DNA from: Runella slithyformis DSM 19594
GTDB lineage: Bacteria > Bacteroidota > Bacteroidia > Cytophagales > Spirosomataceae
Direction: 5' to 3'
NCBI RefSeq assembly: GCF_000218895.1
Contig: NC_015703.1
Coordinates: forward strand, 1,487,501-1,551,500
Length of the DNA: 64,000 bases
A model generated the notes under the pieces. The model was not told where the DNA came from, ran no database searches, and was given only the letters and a program-made list of their open reading frames with translations. The translations under genes and the position numbers were made by a program. Of the stretch, positions 25,103-34,708 are shown piece after piece (position 1 is the stretch's first letter; each line of letters begins with the position of its first letter).

Positions 25103-27637
25103 TCAGAAATTCTTTAACATCTGCTCCAGCGATGCCATATCAGTTACGAGCACTTCCCGCGCCTTGCTGCCTTCAAACGGTCCGACGATACCGGCAGCCT
25201 CCAACTGGTCCATGATCCGTCCTGCCCGGTTATACCCCAGCTTAAGCTTTCGCTGGATCAGCGACGTGCTTCCCTGCTGGCTTATGACGATCACGCGGGC
25301 GGCATCATCAAACATGCTGTCGCGGTCAGCCAGATCAACGGCTTCACGGTCGCTTTCTTCGTCGTCTCCGCTGAATTCGGGCAGGTTGTAAGCCGATGGA
25401 TAGCCGCGTTGGTTACCGATAAAATCACAGACTTCATCAATCTCGTCGGTATCGGCAAAGGCACATTGCAAACGAATCATGTCAGAGCCCGACGAAAGCA
25501 GCATATCCCCCATGCCCACCAATTGCTCGGCCCCGCCCGTATCCAGAATGGTGCGGGAATCAATTTTTGACGTAACCCTGAACGATAACCGCGCGGGGAA
25601 GTTAGCTTTGATCAACCCCGTGATCACGTTAACGGAAGGGCGTTGGGTCGCGACCACCAGGTGAATCCCGATAGCCCGCGCCAGCTGCGCCAGTCGCGCA
25701 ATGGGCTGTTCCACTTCTTTGCCCGCGGTCATCATCAAATCCGCTAACTCATCAATGACCAGCACGATGTAAGGCAAAAAGCAGTGTCCGCGCTCCGGAT
25801 TCAACTGACGCTGAATGAACTTAGCATTGTATTCTTTGACATTGCGAACACCCGCTTCTTTCAACAGATTATAGCGGTTATCCATTTCGATGCAAAGTGA
25901 ATTGAGCGTATGCACCACTTTTTTGGTATCGGTAATGATGGCCTCTTCGCTGTTGGGAAGCTTGGCCAGAAAATGCCTCTCAATTTTGTTGAACAGGGTC
26001 AATTCCACCTTTTTAGGGTCTACCAGCACAAATTTCAGCAATGCCGGGTGTTTTTTATAGATCAGTGAGGCCAGCAATACATTCAGGCCCACGGATTTTC
26101 CCTGCCCGGTAGCCCCTGCCATCAACAGGTGAGGCATTTTGGCCAGATCTGTAATAAAAAATTCGTTCGAGATTGTTTTCCCCAGCGCCACCGGCAGGTC
26201 GAACGTACTTTCCTGGAACTTTTTACTTGCCAACACCGAACGAATAGAAACCATTTCCCGATTCTTGTTGGGCACCTCAATACCGATGGTTCCCTTGCCG
26301 GGCATCGGCGCGATGATACGAATGCCCAAGGCTGCCAAACTCAGCGCAATATCATCTTCCAGACTTTTGATTTTGGAGATACGTACACCCGCTTCCGGAA
26401 TGATTTCATACAGCGTAACGGTCGGCCCGATGGTGGCTTTGATGCTGGCGATACTGATGCCGTAGTTGCCGAGGGTTTCCACGATTCGGTCTTTATTGGC
26501 TTCCAGTTCTTCCGCCGTTACTTTTGAGCTTCCTTCGCCGCGATTATGTAAAAGATCCAGCGTGGGAAATTGATAATGGGGCAGATCCAGCGTGGGGTCA
26601 TAAGGACCGTGTTGGGCCACCAAGTCGTCGGCCAAGTGATCGGCATTGACAAAAGGTACCACCGGAATTTTACTTGTCGTTCCCGAAACGGGTATTTCAT
26701 CCGCCGGGCTTTTTCCTTCGTTCATATCATCGGCATTTTCCACAATAAGCGTCAACCCGCCTACGCCTGCCGCTTTGGCCGCGGGTTTACCGTTCGTTGT
26801 TTTACCGGTTAAGTCAAAGGTATTTACATTCAATGCCTCTGCGGCTACCGTTTCTTTTTTAGGCGATGCCATCGGCTGAATGATTTCCTCGTTTTCCTCT
26901 TCCTGCTGTTGTACATCTTCCGGATACTTATCTTCTTCCGACACTACTTCCAGATCAATGGGGCGAGTTCTGCGTTTGATAGGGCTTTCTATACGACTCG
27001 CCAATTCATCAAAGGAGTTGATGCCGTGGAAATACACCATCACCGTTCCGAAGCCTCCCAATACCACAAAGAAGCTTCCCCAGCCGATGTAGCGGTCGAG
27101 CAGATTGTTGACTTCGTAACCGATACCGCCACACAGAAAACTCATGGAGCGTACCGTATCGGTTTTTAAGACAAAAAAACCGAAGAACAGACTCAACAGA
27201 AAAATGTAAACCAGCGTCAGTTGGGTCGTACGTTGCAGGGGCAAAAGTTCTCGTTTCTTCGCAATTTTAAAACCGATTAAAAAGAGCAGAAAAGGAAATC
27301 CCAAGGCTGCGATGCCAAACCACCGAAAGATGAAAAAATGCGAAAGCAACAGGCCGAAAAAACCCATCCCGTTCTCTGTTTCTCGCGAAGAAATGCGCAA
27401 TTTGGTAGTAAACGCAGAATCAACCACGCTCTGATCGGCCGCACCCGTAAACAAATACCACACAAAAGCACCGAGCATGTAGAGTGACAGAAACATCAAC
27501 GTCCAACCCCACATTTTTTGGTTGCGAGGGTCAGACGCCGTCTTCTTAAAAGGAACTTTCAGTTGCCCCACGTCGCTGCCGGCAGTGCTTTTTCGCTCAC
27601 GCTTTGGGGGCGTTGAAGGAATAACATTCTTAGCCAT
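25103..27637 (-). CDS. ftsK: DNA translocase FtsK
   Basis: The 844-residue protein has four N-terminal membrane segments (about 40-200), a charged low-complexity linker (about 215-345), then the FtsK motor: Walker A GATGQGKS, Walker B VLVIDELADLMM, and the TQRPSVNVITGLIKANFP region. The C-terminal gamma winged helix (SLIQRKLKLGYNRAGRIMDQL) reads KOPS-like sites. It pumps chromosome termini through the division septum and activates XerCD. Length and domain order are normal. Confidence 0.97.
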   Translation of the reverse strand: MAKNVIPSTPPKRERKSTAGSDVGQLKVPFKKTASDPRNQKMWGWTLMFLSLYMLGAFVWYLFTGAADQSVVDSAFTTKLRISSRETENGMGFFGLLLSHFFIFRWFGIAALGFPFLLFLIGFKIAKKRELLPLQRTTQLTLVYIFLLSLFFGFFVLKTDTVRSMSFLCGGIGYEVNNLLDRYIGWGSFFVVLGGFGTVMVYFHGINSFDELASRIESPIKRRTRPIDLEVVSEEDKYPEDVQQQEEENEEIIQPMASPKKETVAAEALNVNTFDLTGKTTNGKPAAKAAGVGGLTLIVENADDMNEGKSPADEIPVSGTTSKIPVVPFVNADHLADDLVAQHGPYDPTLDLPHYQFPTLDLLHNRGEGSSKVTAEELEANKDRIVETLGNYGISIASIKATIGPTVTLYEIIPEAGVRISKIKSLEDDIALSLAALGIRIIAPMPGKGTIGIEVPNKNREMVSIRSVLASKKFQESTFDLPVALGKTISNEFFITDLAKMPHLLMAGATGQGKSVGLNVLLASLIYKKHPALLKFVLVDPKKVELTLFNKIERHFLAKLPNSEEAIITDTKKVVHTLNSLCIEMDNRYNLLKEAGVRNVKEYNAKFIQRQLNPERGHCFLPYIVLVIDELADLMMTAGKEVEQPIARLAQLARAIGIHLVVATQRPSVNVITGLIKANFPARLSFRVTSKIDSRTILDTGGAEQLVGMGDMLLSSGSDMIRLQCAFADTDEIDEVCDFIGNQRGYPSAYNLPEFSGDDEESDREAVDLADRDSMFDDAARVIVISQQGSTSLIQRKLKLGYNRAGRIMDQLEAAGIVGPFEGSKAREVLVTDMASLEQMLKNF

Positions 27638-27804
27638 CTGTAAAAAAGGTTAATGTGTATCAATGAATCTGTTAATGAGCACAAAATCACAACCGATCAA
27701 AAGAAGACAAATGTCGCGCACGAATTTCATCCCTCCTTTTTTAAGGTGGTGTAGAAACGTCGGTTATTCGTGCGCAAGCGCTTTTATAGGGTAAAATTGA
27801 AGCT

Positions 27805-28857
27805 CTATTTCAAGGATTTACAAATCCGTTTGGCCAAAGCCGGTCCTTCATAAATAAAACCCGTGTAGATCTGCACTAAACTTGCTCCTGCTTCCAGTTT
27901 TTCACGGGCTTCTTCCGGCGAACCGATCCCTCCTACCCCAATGACAGGAAAGGAGTGATTTGATTTCTCGCAAATATAACGAATAACTTCGGTCGAACGA
28001 TGTGCCAGCGGGGCTCCGCTTAGTCCTCCGGACCCGATTTTTTTTACGAATTCGGTATCCGTAGCCAAATCCGCCCGACTGATCGTGGTATTGGTGGCAA
28101 TGACCCCCGCTATTTGAGAGGCCGTAACAATCTCTATGATATCGTCCAATTGGCTGTCTGTCAAGTCAGGAGCGATCTTAAGCAGGATAGGCTTAGGCGC
28201 TTTGCGGGCCTTGTTTCTCAGTTTTTCTTCCCACGCCTGACTTCTTTGCTTTAATGCGGTCAGGATCTTCGTCAGCGGTTCTTTTTCCTGGAGATCACGC
28301 AGTCCGGGCGTATTGGGGGAACTCACATTGACCACAAAATAATCAACGGTATCGTAGAGTTCATCAAAACATTTCAGGTAATCGTCAAGCGCATTTTCGT
28401 TGGGTGTGAGCTTATTTTTACCGATGTTACCGCCAATGAGAATGTTAGTTGTACGCCGGCGGAGCCGTTTAGCCGCCGCCGCCGCGCCTTCATTATTAAA
28501 ACCCATACGATTAATGAGAGCCCGGTCCGGTTTCAACCGAAATAATCTCGGTTTGTCATTTCCGGGTTGGGGCAGAGGCGTGACCGTCCCGATCTCTACA
28601 AAACCAAAGCCTAAGCAAGTCATCTCTTCTACCAACTCTGCATTTTTGTCAAAGCCCGCCGCCAAGCCTACGGGGTTTTTAAACTTCAGACCAAACACCT
28701 CACGTTCCAAGGAGGGGTGTTCATAGGTAAACAATTGCCTGAACAGAAACGGTACACCGGGAATTTTAAACAAAAACTGAAGGGTTCCGCAGACAAAATG
28801 ATGCACCTGCTCGGCATCGAAGCGAAACAAAATCGGAAGGATGAGCCACTTATACAT
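27805..28857 (-). CDS. pyrD: Dihydroorotate dehydrogenase (quinone), class 2
   Basis: The 350-residue membrane-associated flavoenzyme oxidises dihydroorotate to orotate in pyrimidine synthesis, passing electrons to quinone. Visible features are the N-terminal amphipathic helix ([15 protein letters not shown]), FMN site [28 protein letters not shown], the catalytic Ser in [16 protein letters not shown], and the phosphate-binding end [13 protein letters not shown]. Class 2 is indicated by Ser (not Cys) and the helix. It begins 56 bases downstream of a strong terminator of the preceding gene. Confidence 0.96.
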   Translation of the reverse strand: MYKWLILPILFRFDAEQVHHFVCGTLQFLFKIPGVPFLFRQLFTYEHPSLEREVFGLKFKNPVGLAAGFDKNAELVEEMTCLGFGFVEIGTVTPLPQPGNDKPRLFRLKPDRALINRMGFNNEGAAAAAKRLRRRTTNILIGGNIGKNKLTPNENALDDYLKCFDELYDTVDYFVVNVSSPNTPGLRDLQEKEPLTKILTALKQRSQAWEEKLRNKARKAPKPILLKIAPDLTDSQLDDIIEIVTASQIAGVIATNTTISRADLATDTEFVKKIGSGGLSGAPLAHRSTEVIRYICEKSNHSFPVIGVGGIGSPEEAREKLEAGASLVQIYTGFIYEGPALAKRICKSLK

Positions 28858-28871
28858 GGTTACAAAAGTAA

Positions 28872-28913
28872 TAAAAAAAAAATCGTCGGACGGTTTAAAA
28901 CCGTCCGACGATT
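28872..28913 (-). terminator. Strong Rho-independent terminator after the Wzi-like gene
   Basis: A perfect 15-bp stem, 28881-28895 with 28899-28913, is preceded on the plus strand by a run of A and therefore followed by a U run on the minus-strand transcript. The stem base cgtcgg and the ggttt/aaacc apex resemble the palindrome inside the gene at 39877. Confidence 0.85.
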
Positions 28914-28934
28914 GGGCTATCCACCCATAAAACC

Positions 28935-30707
28935 TTAAAAAACCTGCTGACGATAGGGCAAATTCAGCCGAAAACCAAAGGTAGCCAAAGTGGTGTTGAG
29001 GTTCTGAGCTGCCACTGTGCTCTGCTGCCGGCGCATCATCAGACGCCCGTCAATAAAGAAGTTATGCCTAAGCATATACGACAATCTCAGGTCGGTAAAG
29101 GTCGTATTAACCGGCGTACCCTGCCCGATAAAGTTGCCTACGTCCCGGACACGAAACTCGTCATAGGGTCGGTTGATATTACCTCCATAGTTCCAGACGT
29201 CCGAATCTACCCCTCGTTTGGATTGGGTAAACGTTCCGTAGACGGTCAGGCGACGTGTGGGCTGATAACGAAGCAGGCCAATGACTTCCCAAAAGTTTGC
29301 GCCCAGCGGATGCGCCAGCGGCAGATCATAATGCACATAATTATTAAAGCCGTTTTTATGAGAATAGGTAAACGGACGAACTGCGTTAAATTCCGCCTGC
29401 AGGTCTAAATTTTTGACCCCCAACGCATCCACGTATTTCAGCCCGGCCTGAAATGCGTACTTCTTGCCCCATGACCCGTTTTTACCGAAATATTCGGATG
29501 TTTTGAATTCATCCAACATAAATTGGCTGTAAAACCCAAAATGCCGGAGAAAATTCCATCGAAAATCAACCCCAAGCAATGCATTATCTGAACTGCCCAA
29601 ATAGGTTTCTAAATAGCGGTAAAAAATGATGGGATTGAGGTAGTTCAGGTCAAACCTGTTGTTTTCGCGACCAAACATCTCCGCCTCAAAAATTCCGATA
29701 TTAATGTTTTTGGAGAGGTTGATACTCAGGTGGTGAATGGCCGCAAACTTCTTATTAACAGGTTCTTCGGGCCGGCGGCCTACCTGGTTGTAGAGCATCC
29801 CTGCCCAAAGGTTGGTATATTGAAAACGCCCCAGCTGCGTTGTCATTTTTAAGAACAGATACGGTGAGCTCCAGTCAGAAAGCAGCAGGGAACGGTAGCC
29901 GCTTCCGATGATATGTCTGTCGTGGCCGAATTGCAGATTGATCTGTTTAATCGGATTGGCGGTTACGTATCCCCGGGCCGAAATAAAATCCACGCCGTTG
30001 GTACGGATGCTTTTCACCAAACTTTCACCGGGCACGACATACAGCGGATAAATAAGATTTATCTCGCGGACGTTGAGGGTATAATCGCGGACGTATTTTC
30101 CAAACATTCCCTGTGTATCGGTCACATACGTGTAAAAGCCCAATTTTTTACCGACCACCCCCCGGAGCTCCACGCCGCGCGCGGTTAGCCACAGATAATC
30201 CTTGGAGCTGTTTTCCGTACCCAAGATCAAATGAGTTACGGGGCTTAAATGCAGGTCAAAATCTTTATTGCGAACGTAATAAAAATCCGACGGACGTTCG
30301 TAAAAGCGTTTCAAAAAGCGTTTTTGACTCATCGGGGTTTTATCTGCCGACCATTCCCAGTTATCCTGCCGCAAATAGCGTAAATTGAAGAAGTCAATAT
30401 CATTGAGCGGTAGGGTACGGTCAGCTTCGATACTGTCCAAAAGACTGATGACGGCAGTACGCTGAAAAGGCTTTACGCCAATATGAAAATCTTCCGACAG
30501 GCGGCCGCGGCGAATCTCGAATCGATCAATCAAATGATAGTAATCATCGTTGAGCGGCACATATTGCGATTGGGAAAAAGAAGGGGTTTTGCTAATCAAT
30601 AAAAGCAAAAAACAATTAAAAACGGTAAGCGGCAAATACGGCCTTTTTTCCGTATCTCTTCTATGTTTATGTACACTCTTCAACAGCAGTAATTGTCTAA
30701 AACTCAT
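28935..30707 (-). CDS. Wzi/RemB-like outer-membrane beta-barrel protein
   Basis: The 590-residue protein has a positively charged start and a hydrophobic segment ending SFSQ, then many alternating amphipathic strands typical of a large barrel. Segments such as [19 protein letters not shown], the repeated [12 protein letters not shown]-type strands and the end YRQQVF fit the capsule assembly Wzi family (PF14052). In Escherichia coli Wzi anchors group 1 capsule; in Flavobacterium the related RemB affects gliding and surface properties. It is monocistronic with its own terminator. Confidence 0.8.
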   Translation of the reverse strand: MSFRQLLLLKSVHKHRRDTEKRPYLPLTVFNCFLLLLISKTPSFSQSQYVPLNDDYYHLIDRFEIRRGRLSEDFHIGVKPFQRTAVISLLDSIEADRTLPLNDIDFFNLRYLRQDNWEWSADKTPMSQKRFLKRFYERPSDFYYVRNKDFDLHLSPVTHLILGTENSSKDYLWLTARGVELRGVVGKKLGFYTYVTDTQGMFGKYVRDYTLNVREINLIYPLYVVPGESLVKSIRTNGVDFISARGYVTANPIKQINLQFGHDRHIIGSGYRSLLLSDWSSPYLFLKMTTQLGRFQYTNLWAGMLYNQVGRRPEEPVNKKFAAIHHLSINLSKNINIGIFEAEMFGRENNRFDLNYLNPIIFYRYLETYLGSSDNALLGVDFRWNFLRHFGFYSQFMLDEFKTSEYFGKNGSWGKKYAFQAGLKYVDALGVKNLDLQAEFNAVRPFTYSHKNGFNNYVHYDLPLAHPLGANFWEVIGLLRYQPTRRLTVYGTFTQSKRGVDSDVWNYGGNINRPYDEFRVRDVGNFIGQGTPVNTTFTDLRLSYMLRHNFFIDGRLMMRRQQSTVAAQNLNTTLATFGFRLNLPYRQQVF

Positions 30708-30748
30708 ATACGCTTTTAAATTATATCGCTACTTGGCGCAAATTAAGT

Positions 30749-30756
30749 TATTTTTG
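30749..30756 (+). promoter_or_regulatory. Candidate -7 element (TATTTTTG) of the acyltransferase gene
   Basis: TATTTTTG matches TAnnTTTG and lies 28 bases before the TTG start at 30784; the nearest TTG upstream (30733) gives only a 13-base spacer. Confidence 0.35.
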
Positions 30757-30783
30757 CAGCTCTGAAAACAATAGTTTATCCTC

Positions 30784-31941
30784 TTGAGTAACTCCTCCAA
30801 CACGGTTTATTTCCCAAATCTTAACGGCGTACGCTTTATTGCCGCCTTTTCGGTGCTTATCCATCATATTGAACAAGTCAAAGAAGTGTTCAAAATTCCG
30901 CATTTTTATGATTATCATCTCATAAAAAGTATGGGAAAATTAGGCGTTGATTTATTTTTCGTCCTCAGCGGGTTTCTGATCACTTACCTTTTGCTGCACG
31001 AAAAAGGTCGTTTTGGTGCCATCAATACCCGGGATTTTTACATCAGACGTATTCTGCGCATTTGGCCGCTCTATTTCCTGATTGTCATTCTTGCGTTTTT
31101 TGTTTTCCCGAATATTCCCTTTTTTGTAGCACCCAATAACGAAATTTCGTTCATGGCGCAAAATGTTTATGAGCGCCTGTCACTTTTTTTCATTGTGTTA
31201 CCCAACGTCGGTTTTATACTTTACGGTTCCCCTTACCTGGCCGCCCAAACGTGGTCTATCGGCGTTGAAGAACAATTTTATTACCTGTGGCCATGGATCA
31301 TTCAACGTCTTACCTGGAAGCGTCTGTTGCTCACGTTGGTCATTTTCTCACTCGGTACCTTTGGTATATTTTACATTTACTACCATTGGATAGGAAATAC
31401 ACTCTATGCAAACAACGTGCCTGAAATTGTGCGTTTCTTCTTCAGTCAATTCCGTATCCTAACCCTCGTCACCGGGGGAGGGTGCGCCATGCTGGTCTAC
31501 TATCGCAGGGAAAAAATACTGAATGTGCTTTTCCGCAAAGATGTGCAGATCACGGTATATACCCTGCTTCTTTTCTGCCTCGGAACGGGTGTTCATATCA
31601 ACCATATCAATCTGGAATTTTACGGACTGTTCTTTGCCTATTTTATCCTGAATGTATCGAGCAATCCGCGCTCTGTTGTCAATCTGGAATATGGTTGGAT
31701 CTCGTACCTCGGCAAGATATCCTACGGGATATACATCTACCAAACGGCTTTTATCGTGGCGAGTATTCATTGCATCCAATGGGCTTTCGGCAAAGATTTA
31801 CCCACGCTCACTTTCAACCTCATCCTGTATCCTTTGGCCATCCTGCTGACGGTCGGCGTGTCGGCTTTATCCTATCGTTTTTTTGAAAAGCCTTTTTTGA
31901 AATTAAAAGAGCGGTTCAGCTCCCATTCAGCGACGCGATAA
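30784..31941 (+). CDS. OafA/YrhL-family membrane acyltransferase
   Basis: The 385-residue acyltransferase-3 protein has about ten hydrophobic segments. The core motifs are FIAAFSVLIHHIEQVKE near the N terminus, with the catalytic-type His, followed by LGVDLFFVLSGFLITYLLL and RRILRIWPLYF. Such enzymes O-acetylate cell-surface polysaccharides or LPS sugars. Translation appears to use TTG 30784, because the first in-frame ATG would remove the conserved motif. Its 3' end overlaps the opposing deacetylase gene by 15 bases. Confidence 0.88.
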   Translation: MSNSSNTVYFPNLNGVRFIAAFSVLIHHIEQVKEVFKIPHFYDYHLIKSMGKLGVDLFFVLSGFLITYLLLHEKGRFGAINTRDFYIRRILRIWPLYFLIVILAFFVFPNIPFFVAPNNEISFMAQNVYERLSLFFIVLPNVGFILYGSPYLAAQTWSIGVEEQFYYLWPWIIQRLTWKRLLLTLVIFSLGTFGIFYIYYHWIGNTLYANNVPEIVRFFFSQFRILTLVTGGGCAMLVYYRREKILNVLFRKDVQITVYTLLLFCLGTGVHINHINLEFYGLFFAYFILNVSSNPRSVVNLEYGWISYLGKISYGIYIYQTAFIVASIHCIQWAFGKDLPTLTFNLILYPLAILLTVGVSALSYRFFEKPFLKLKERFSSHSATR

Positions 31942-32733
31942 TTGAATCAACTCAGCCATGGTATATGATTTCAAGCCCATTCGCTGCGCTTCCGCCAACA
32001 GCTTCTCCAAACGGCTGACCGAAAAGGCATAAGGCTCATCGGAGGCCTCAAACAAAGGGCGATGCCCCAGCAGCATCAATACCGATCGGGTATTTTTGGC
32101 CCGAATAAGCCCGTCTTTCAACTGGGCATCCGTGATATGGGTGTATTGGTCGATCAGCAATGAGTGTACTTTCGAGCTGCCGTCAAAGTGATAGTAAATA
32201 TCATCGATGGCAAAAATGGGTTGTCGAAACGTAAAAACCGACATCCGGCGCTCGGTCATGGATACATCGCGCAACAGGATAAAATAATCTTTTAATAACC
32301 GACGATCGGTAAACCAGGTCTGCTGACCGCCCACGTGCGCAAACGTTACGGGTTTAAAGCCGGCCTTACGCATGGAAAGCACTTCGGCTTCAATTTCGAA
32401 GCGATAAAAATCCTCCAACGCTCCTCCGCCCCGCAGCCAATCCAACACCCGGGTATGAGTCGCCCCGTGGGCACCGATCTCGTGGCCGTCCCGGGCAAGT
32501 TGGTGCAACTGTTCGATCTCCTTGGGCGAAAGGCTGTCAAACTGCGTGACGTAAAAGGTGGCCCGGGCGTTGTATTTTTTTAATAACGGTCGCAGCAGGG
32601 TCCATTCTTCGACATAACGGTCATCAAATGACAACGCAATGCCCGCGGGCGGACGAGACTCCTCAGGTGTTGAATCCCGACAGCCAAATACTCCGCAGCT
32701 AAGGGCTGACAACAGAAAAAGTGCTTTTTTCAT
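31927..32733 (-). CDS. Polysaccharide deacetylase-family lipoprotein
   Basis: The 268-residue NodB-fold protein has a lipoprotein signal peptide (lipobox VFGC, Cys18), the metal motif SFDD (Asp37/38), and HEIGAHGATH with metal-binding His89 and His93. It probably removes N-acetyl groups from a cell-envelope glycan. It is convergent with the acyltransferase, ending 15 bases inside it. Both modify surface glycans in opposite senses (acetylation and deacetylation), a suggestive but unproven association. Confidence 0.85.
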   Translation of the reverse strand: MKKALFLLSALSCGVFGCRDSTPEESRPPAGIALSFDDRYVEEWTLLRPLLKKYNARATFYVTQFDSLSPKEIEQLHQLARDGHEIGAHGATHTRVLDWLRGGGALEDFYRFEIEAEVLSMRKAGFKPVTFAHVGGQQTWFTDRRLLKDYFILLRDVSMTERRMSVFTFRQPIFAIDDIYYHFDGSSKVHSLLIDQYTHITDAQLKDGLIRAKNTRSVLMLLGHRPLFEASDEPYAFSVSRLEKLLAEAQRMGLKSYTMAELIQLSRR

Positions 32734-32864
32734 GGTTTTGTACGTGGAGGCACAGGCGGATTTCCAACGACCTCGTATTTGACTTTGCTTTTCCGCAAAT
32801 GTGTTGTATTATCGTTGCTGCAAATGTAACCTCCCAACCCCAAACCGCCTACACCCCTTTCATT

Positions 32865-33509
32865 ATGTTTGTGCTTACTCAACAACCCTCCATCGCCAAT
32901 CACTTTTTAGCGGAACTGCGTGACGCCAACGTTCAGCAGGACCGAATGCGTTTTCGCCGTAATTTGGAACGGATAGGCGAACTTTTGGCCTATGAAATCT
33001 CTAAGTCATTGCCCTACCGCCACGCGGAAGTGACCACCCCGCTGGGTAAAGCGGCTACCCGGCTCCTGCGACAGCCGCCCGTACTGGCTACGATCTTACG
33101 CGCCAGCCTGCCTTTCCACCAGGGATTTTTACATTTTTTTGACCAAGCCGACAATGCCTTCATCGGGGCGTATCGCGGCCATCATATCGGCGAAGATGAG
33201 TTTGAAGTGGAAATGGATTACATTACGGCCCCCGACTTACAGGACCGTACCCTCATTCTGATGGACCCCATGCTTGCCACGGGGCGCTCCATCGAAAAGG
33301 TATATCATGCCCTGCTCCGGTTTGGTATTCCTGCCCAAACCCACATTGCCGCCGTGATCGCCAGTCCGGAAGGGGTGGCGTACCTGCAAAATCGGATGTC
33401 GGAATGCCGCCTTTGGGTGGGTGCCGTCGACGAAAAACTGGACTCACATTACTACATTGTGCCGGGTTTGGGAGATGCCGGCGACCTTTCCTTTGGACCT
33501 AAGCTCTGA
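32865..33509 (+). CDS. upp: Uracil phosphoribosyltransferase
   Basis: The 214-residue enzyme converts uracil and PRPP to UMP in the salvage pathway. It has the PRPP-binding loop MDPMLATGRS, an earlier YRHAEVTTPLGKA and the C-terminal uracil-binding segment YIVPGLGDAGDLSFGPK. ATG 32865 is chosen because the frame upstream has no family similarity and the protein then starts normally (MFVLTQQPSIANHFL). The usual DAGDR is DAGDL here. Confidence 0.95.
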   Translation: MFVLTQQPSIANHFLAELRDANVQQDRMRFRRNLERIGELLAYEISKSLPYRHAEVTTPLGKAATRLLRQPPVLATILRASLPFHQGFLHFFDQADNAFIGAYRGHHIGEDEFEVEMDYITAPDLQDRTLILMDPMLATGRSIEKVYHALLRFGIPAQTHIAAVIASPEGVAYLQNRMSECRLWVGAVDEKLDSHYYIVPGLGDAGDLSFGPKL

Positions 33510-33871
33510 CTCCTGATCGTACCGCAACAGGGCATTGGCAGGGGAATTTATCAAAACAGCATCGTTGCAACGCAAGAATCTTCATTTTTCGATGTACCCG
33601 GAGCAATCAGCAGGGGAAGGCCCTACGCCCTTCCGACCGGCTCTACGGGCCGGGCCGGGCTCAACTTCTCAGCCGAATTTACCGGACGTGTTCAGCGTTT
33701 GGTATGAAATATGCTTGGGAATTCTCCACCCGGACTCATTGCCCTTCACCGAAAGTCGGAATCAACGGATACCCCGGTCCGCTTTCGCAAATGAAGATAC
33801 GCTGCCGGCAGGTACTCGGACCGGGTTGTGGCTTTACGTATAAAACACTAAACAAACTAACTGAATACATT
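33510..33871. other. Intergenic region between upp and the barstar-like gene
   Basis: This 362-base stretch is open in two plus-strand frames (33535-33843 and a 168-base extension into the next gene) but neither has recognisable protein features. A GC-rich block around 33645-33665 (gggccgggccgggctc) breaks the even composition. I see no RNA gene. It may be a decayed gene, possibly once linked to the barstar-like protein. Confidence 0.4.
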
Positions 33872-34297
33872 ATGGCAAACATTATCCTTTTATCTTCCGA
33901 ACAAGTCACCGCTAACTTTAAAAATTACAAACTCGGACAGATAGACGGCACCAAAGCGCAAACCTTGAGCGCCTTTTACACTGAAATTGAGAAAGCACTC
34001 CATTTGCCTGATTTTGAACCGGATATGGACCTGCTGGATAGCCTTCTGAATGATCTGTCGTGGATCAAACAGCCCAACGTGGCCATCTATATATCAAACT
34101 TTGATTCTTTTCTGGCCCGTGAAAAAGAAAAAACATTGGCCGAATTGCTCAATCTGCTGGATGTCATTGCCGAAGACTGGAAATGGCTCGACGACGATGA
34201 CAGTACTCCCAAAAAAAACCTCAAGCTATTGATCCAAAACTGTCCCCGCGCCGTTACGGTGTTGGAAAAAGAAGAATTTGCCTTTGCGGTCCTGTAA
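33872..34297 (+). CDS. Barstar-like (barnase inhibitor) family protein, orphan
   Basis: The 141-residue acidic protein resembles barstar: a first strand and helix with TKAQTLSAFYTEIEKAL, then FEPDMDLLDSLLNDLSW followed by VAIYISNFDSFL, and the late helix LLNLLDVIAEDWKWLD. Barstar inhibits secreted barnase-type ribonucleases. No ribonuclease toxin is encoded in the neighbourhood, so it is an orphan or acts on a distant partner. ATG 33872 gives the family-like start; the upstream extension is not conserved-looking. It converges on yraN, 9 bases apart. Confidence 0.72.
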   Translation: MANIILLSSEQVTANFKNYKLGQIDGTKAQTLSAFYTEIEKALHLPDFEPDMDLLDSLLNDLSWIKQPNVAIYISNFDSFLAREKEKTLAELLNLLDVIAEDWKWLDDDDSTPKKNLKLLIQNCPRAVTVLEKEEFAFAVL

Positions 34298-34306
34298 AGA
34301 AATATC

Positions 34307-34660
34307 TCAATAAAAGGCGTCTTCGATGTGCTCAATGCGTACCGTATGTTGAGTAATGACAACAGAGATGACATCAAACCGAATGTCGCCGTGCCAATCG
34401 GTATCGAAAATATACTGCTCGGCGGCTTTCATGATGAGGCGTCGCTTGGTGGCATCCACAAACTCTTCGGGCATCCCGAAGCTGACGTTGGTCCGGGTTT
34501 TTACCTCCGCAAAAATGAGGATTTTGTTCTTTTTGGCAATAATGTCTATTTCCGAATGACGAAAGCGAAAATTGCGGGCTAAAATCTCAAAGCCTTTATT
34601 TTCCAAAAAAGCCGCGGCTTTGTCTTCCCCAAGCCTGCCGGTGTCTAAGTGTTCTGCCAT
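34307..34660 (-). CDS. yraN: YraN/UPF0102-family endonuclease-fold protein
   Basis: The 117-residue protein has the PD-(D/E)XK-like core of the family: GRLGEDKAAAFLENKGFEIL, HSEIDIIAKKNKILIFAEVKTR (Glu and Asp, then the EVK catalytic-like triplet) and TKRRLIMKAAEQYI. Members occur in most bacteria; the physiological role is not settled. The length is normal. Confidence 0.92.
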   Translation of the reverse strand: MAEHLDTGRLGEDKAAAFLENKGFEILARNFRFRHSEIDIIAKKNKILIFAEVKTRTNVSFGMPEEFVDATKRRLIMKAAEQYIFDTDWHGDIRFDVISVVITQHTVRIEHIEDAFY

Positions 34661-34708
34661 GATGTGTTGAGACAGAAGCTGCCCCGGTTACGATGGTCGT
34701 TTAACATT

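Noticed and set aside
33535-33843. Open frame on the plus strand upstream of the barstar-like gene
   Set aside because: Composition is irregular, there is no family resemblance, and a second frame is open over the same bases; it is not supported as a gene.
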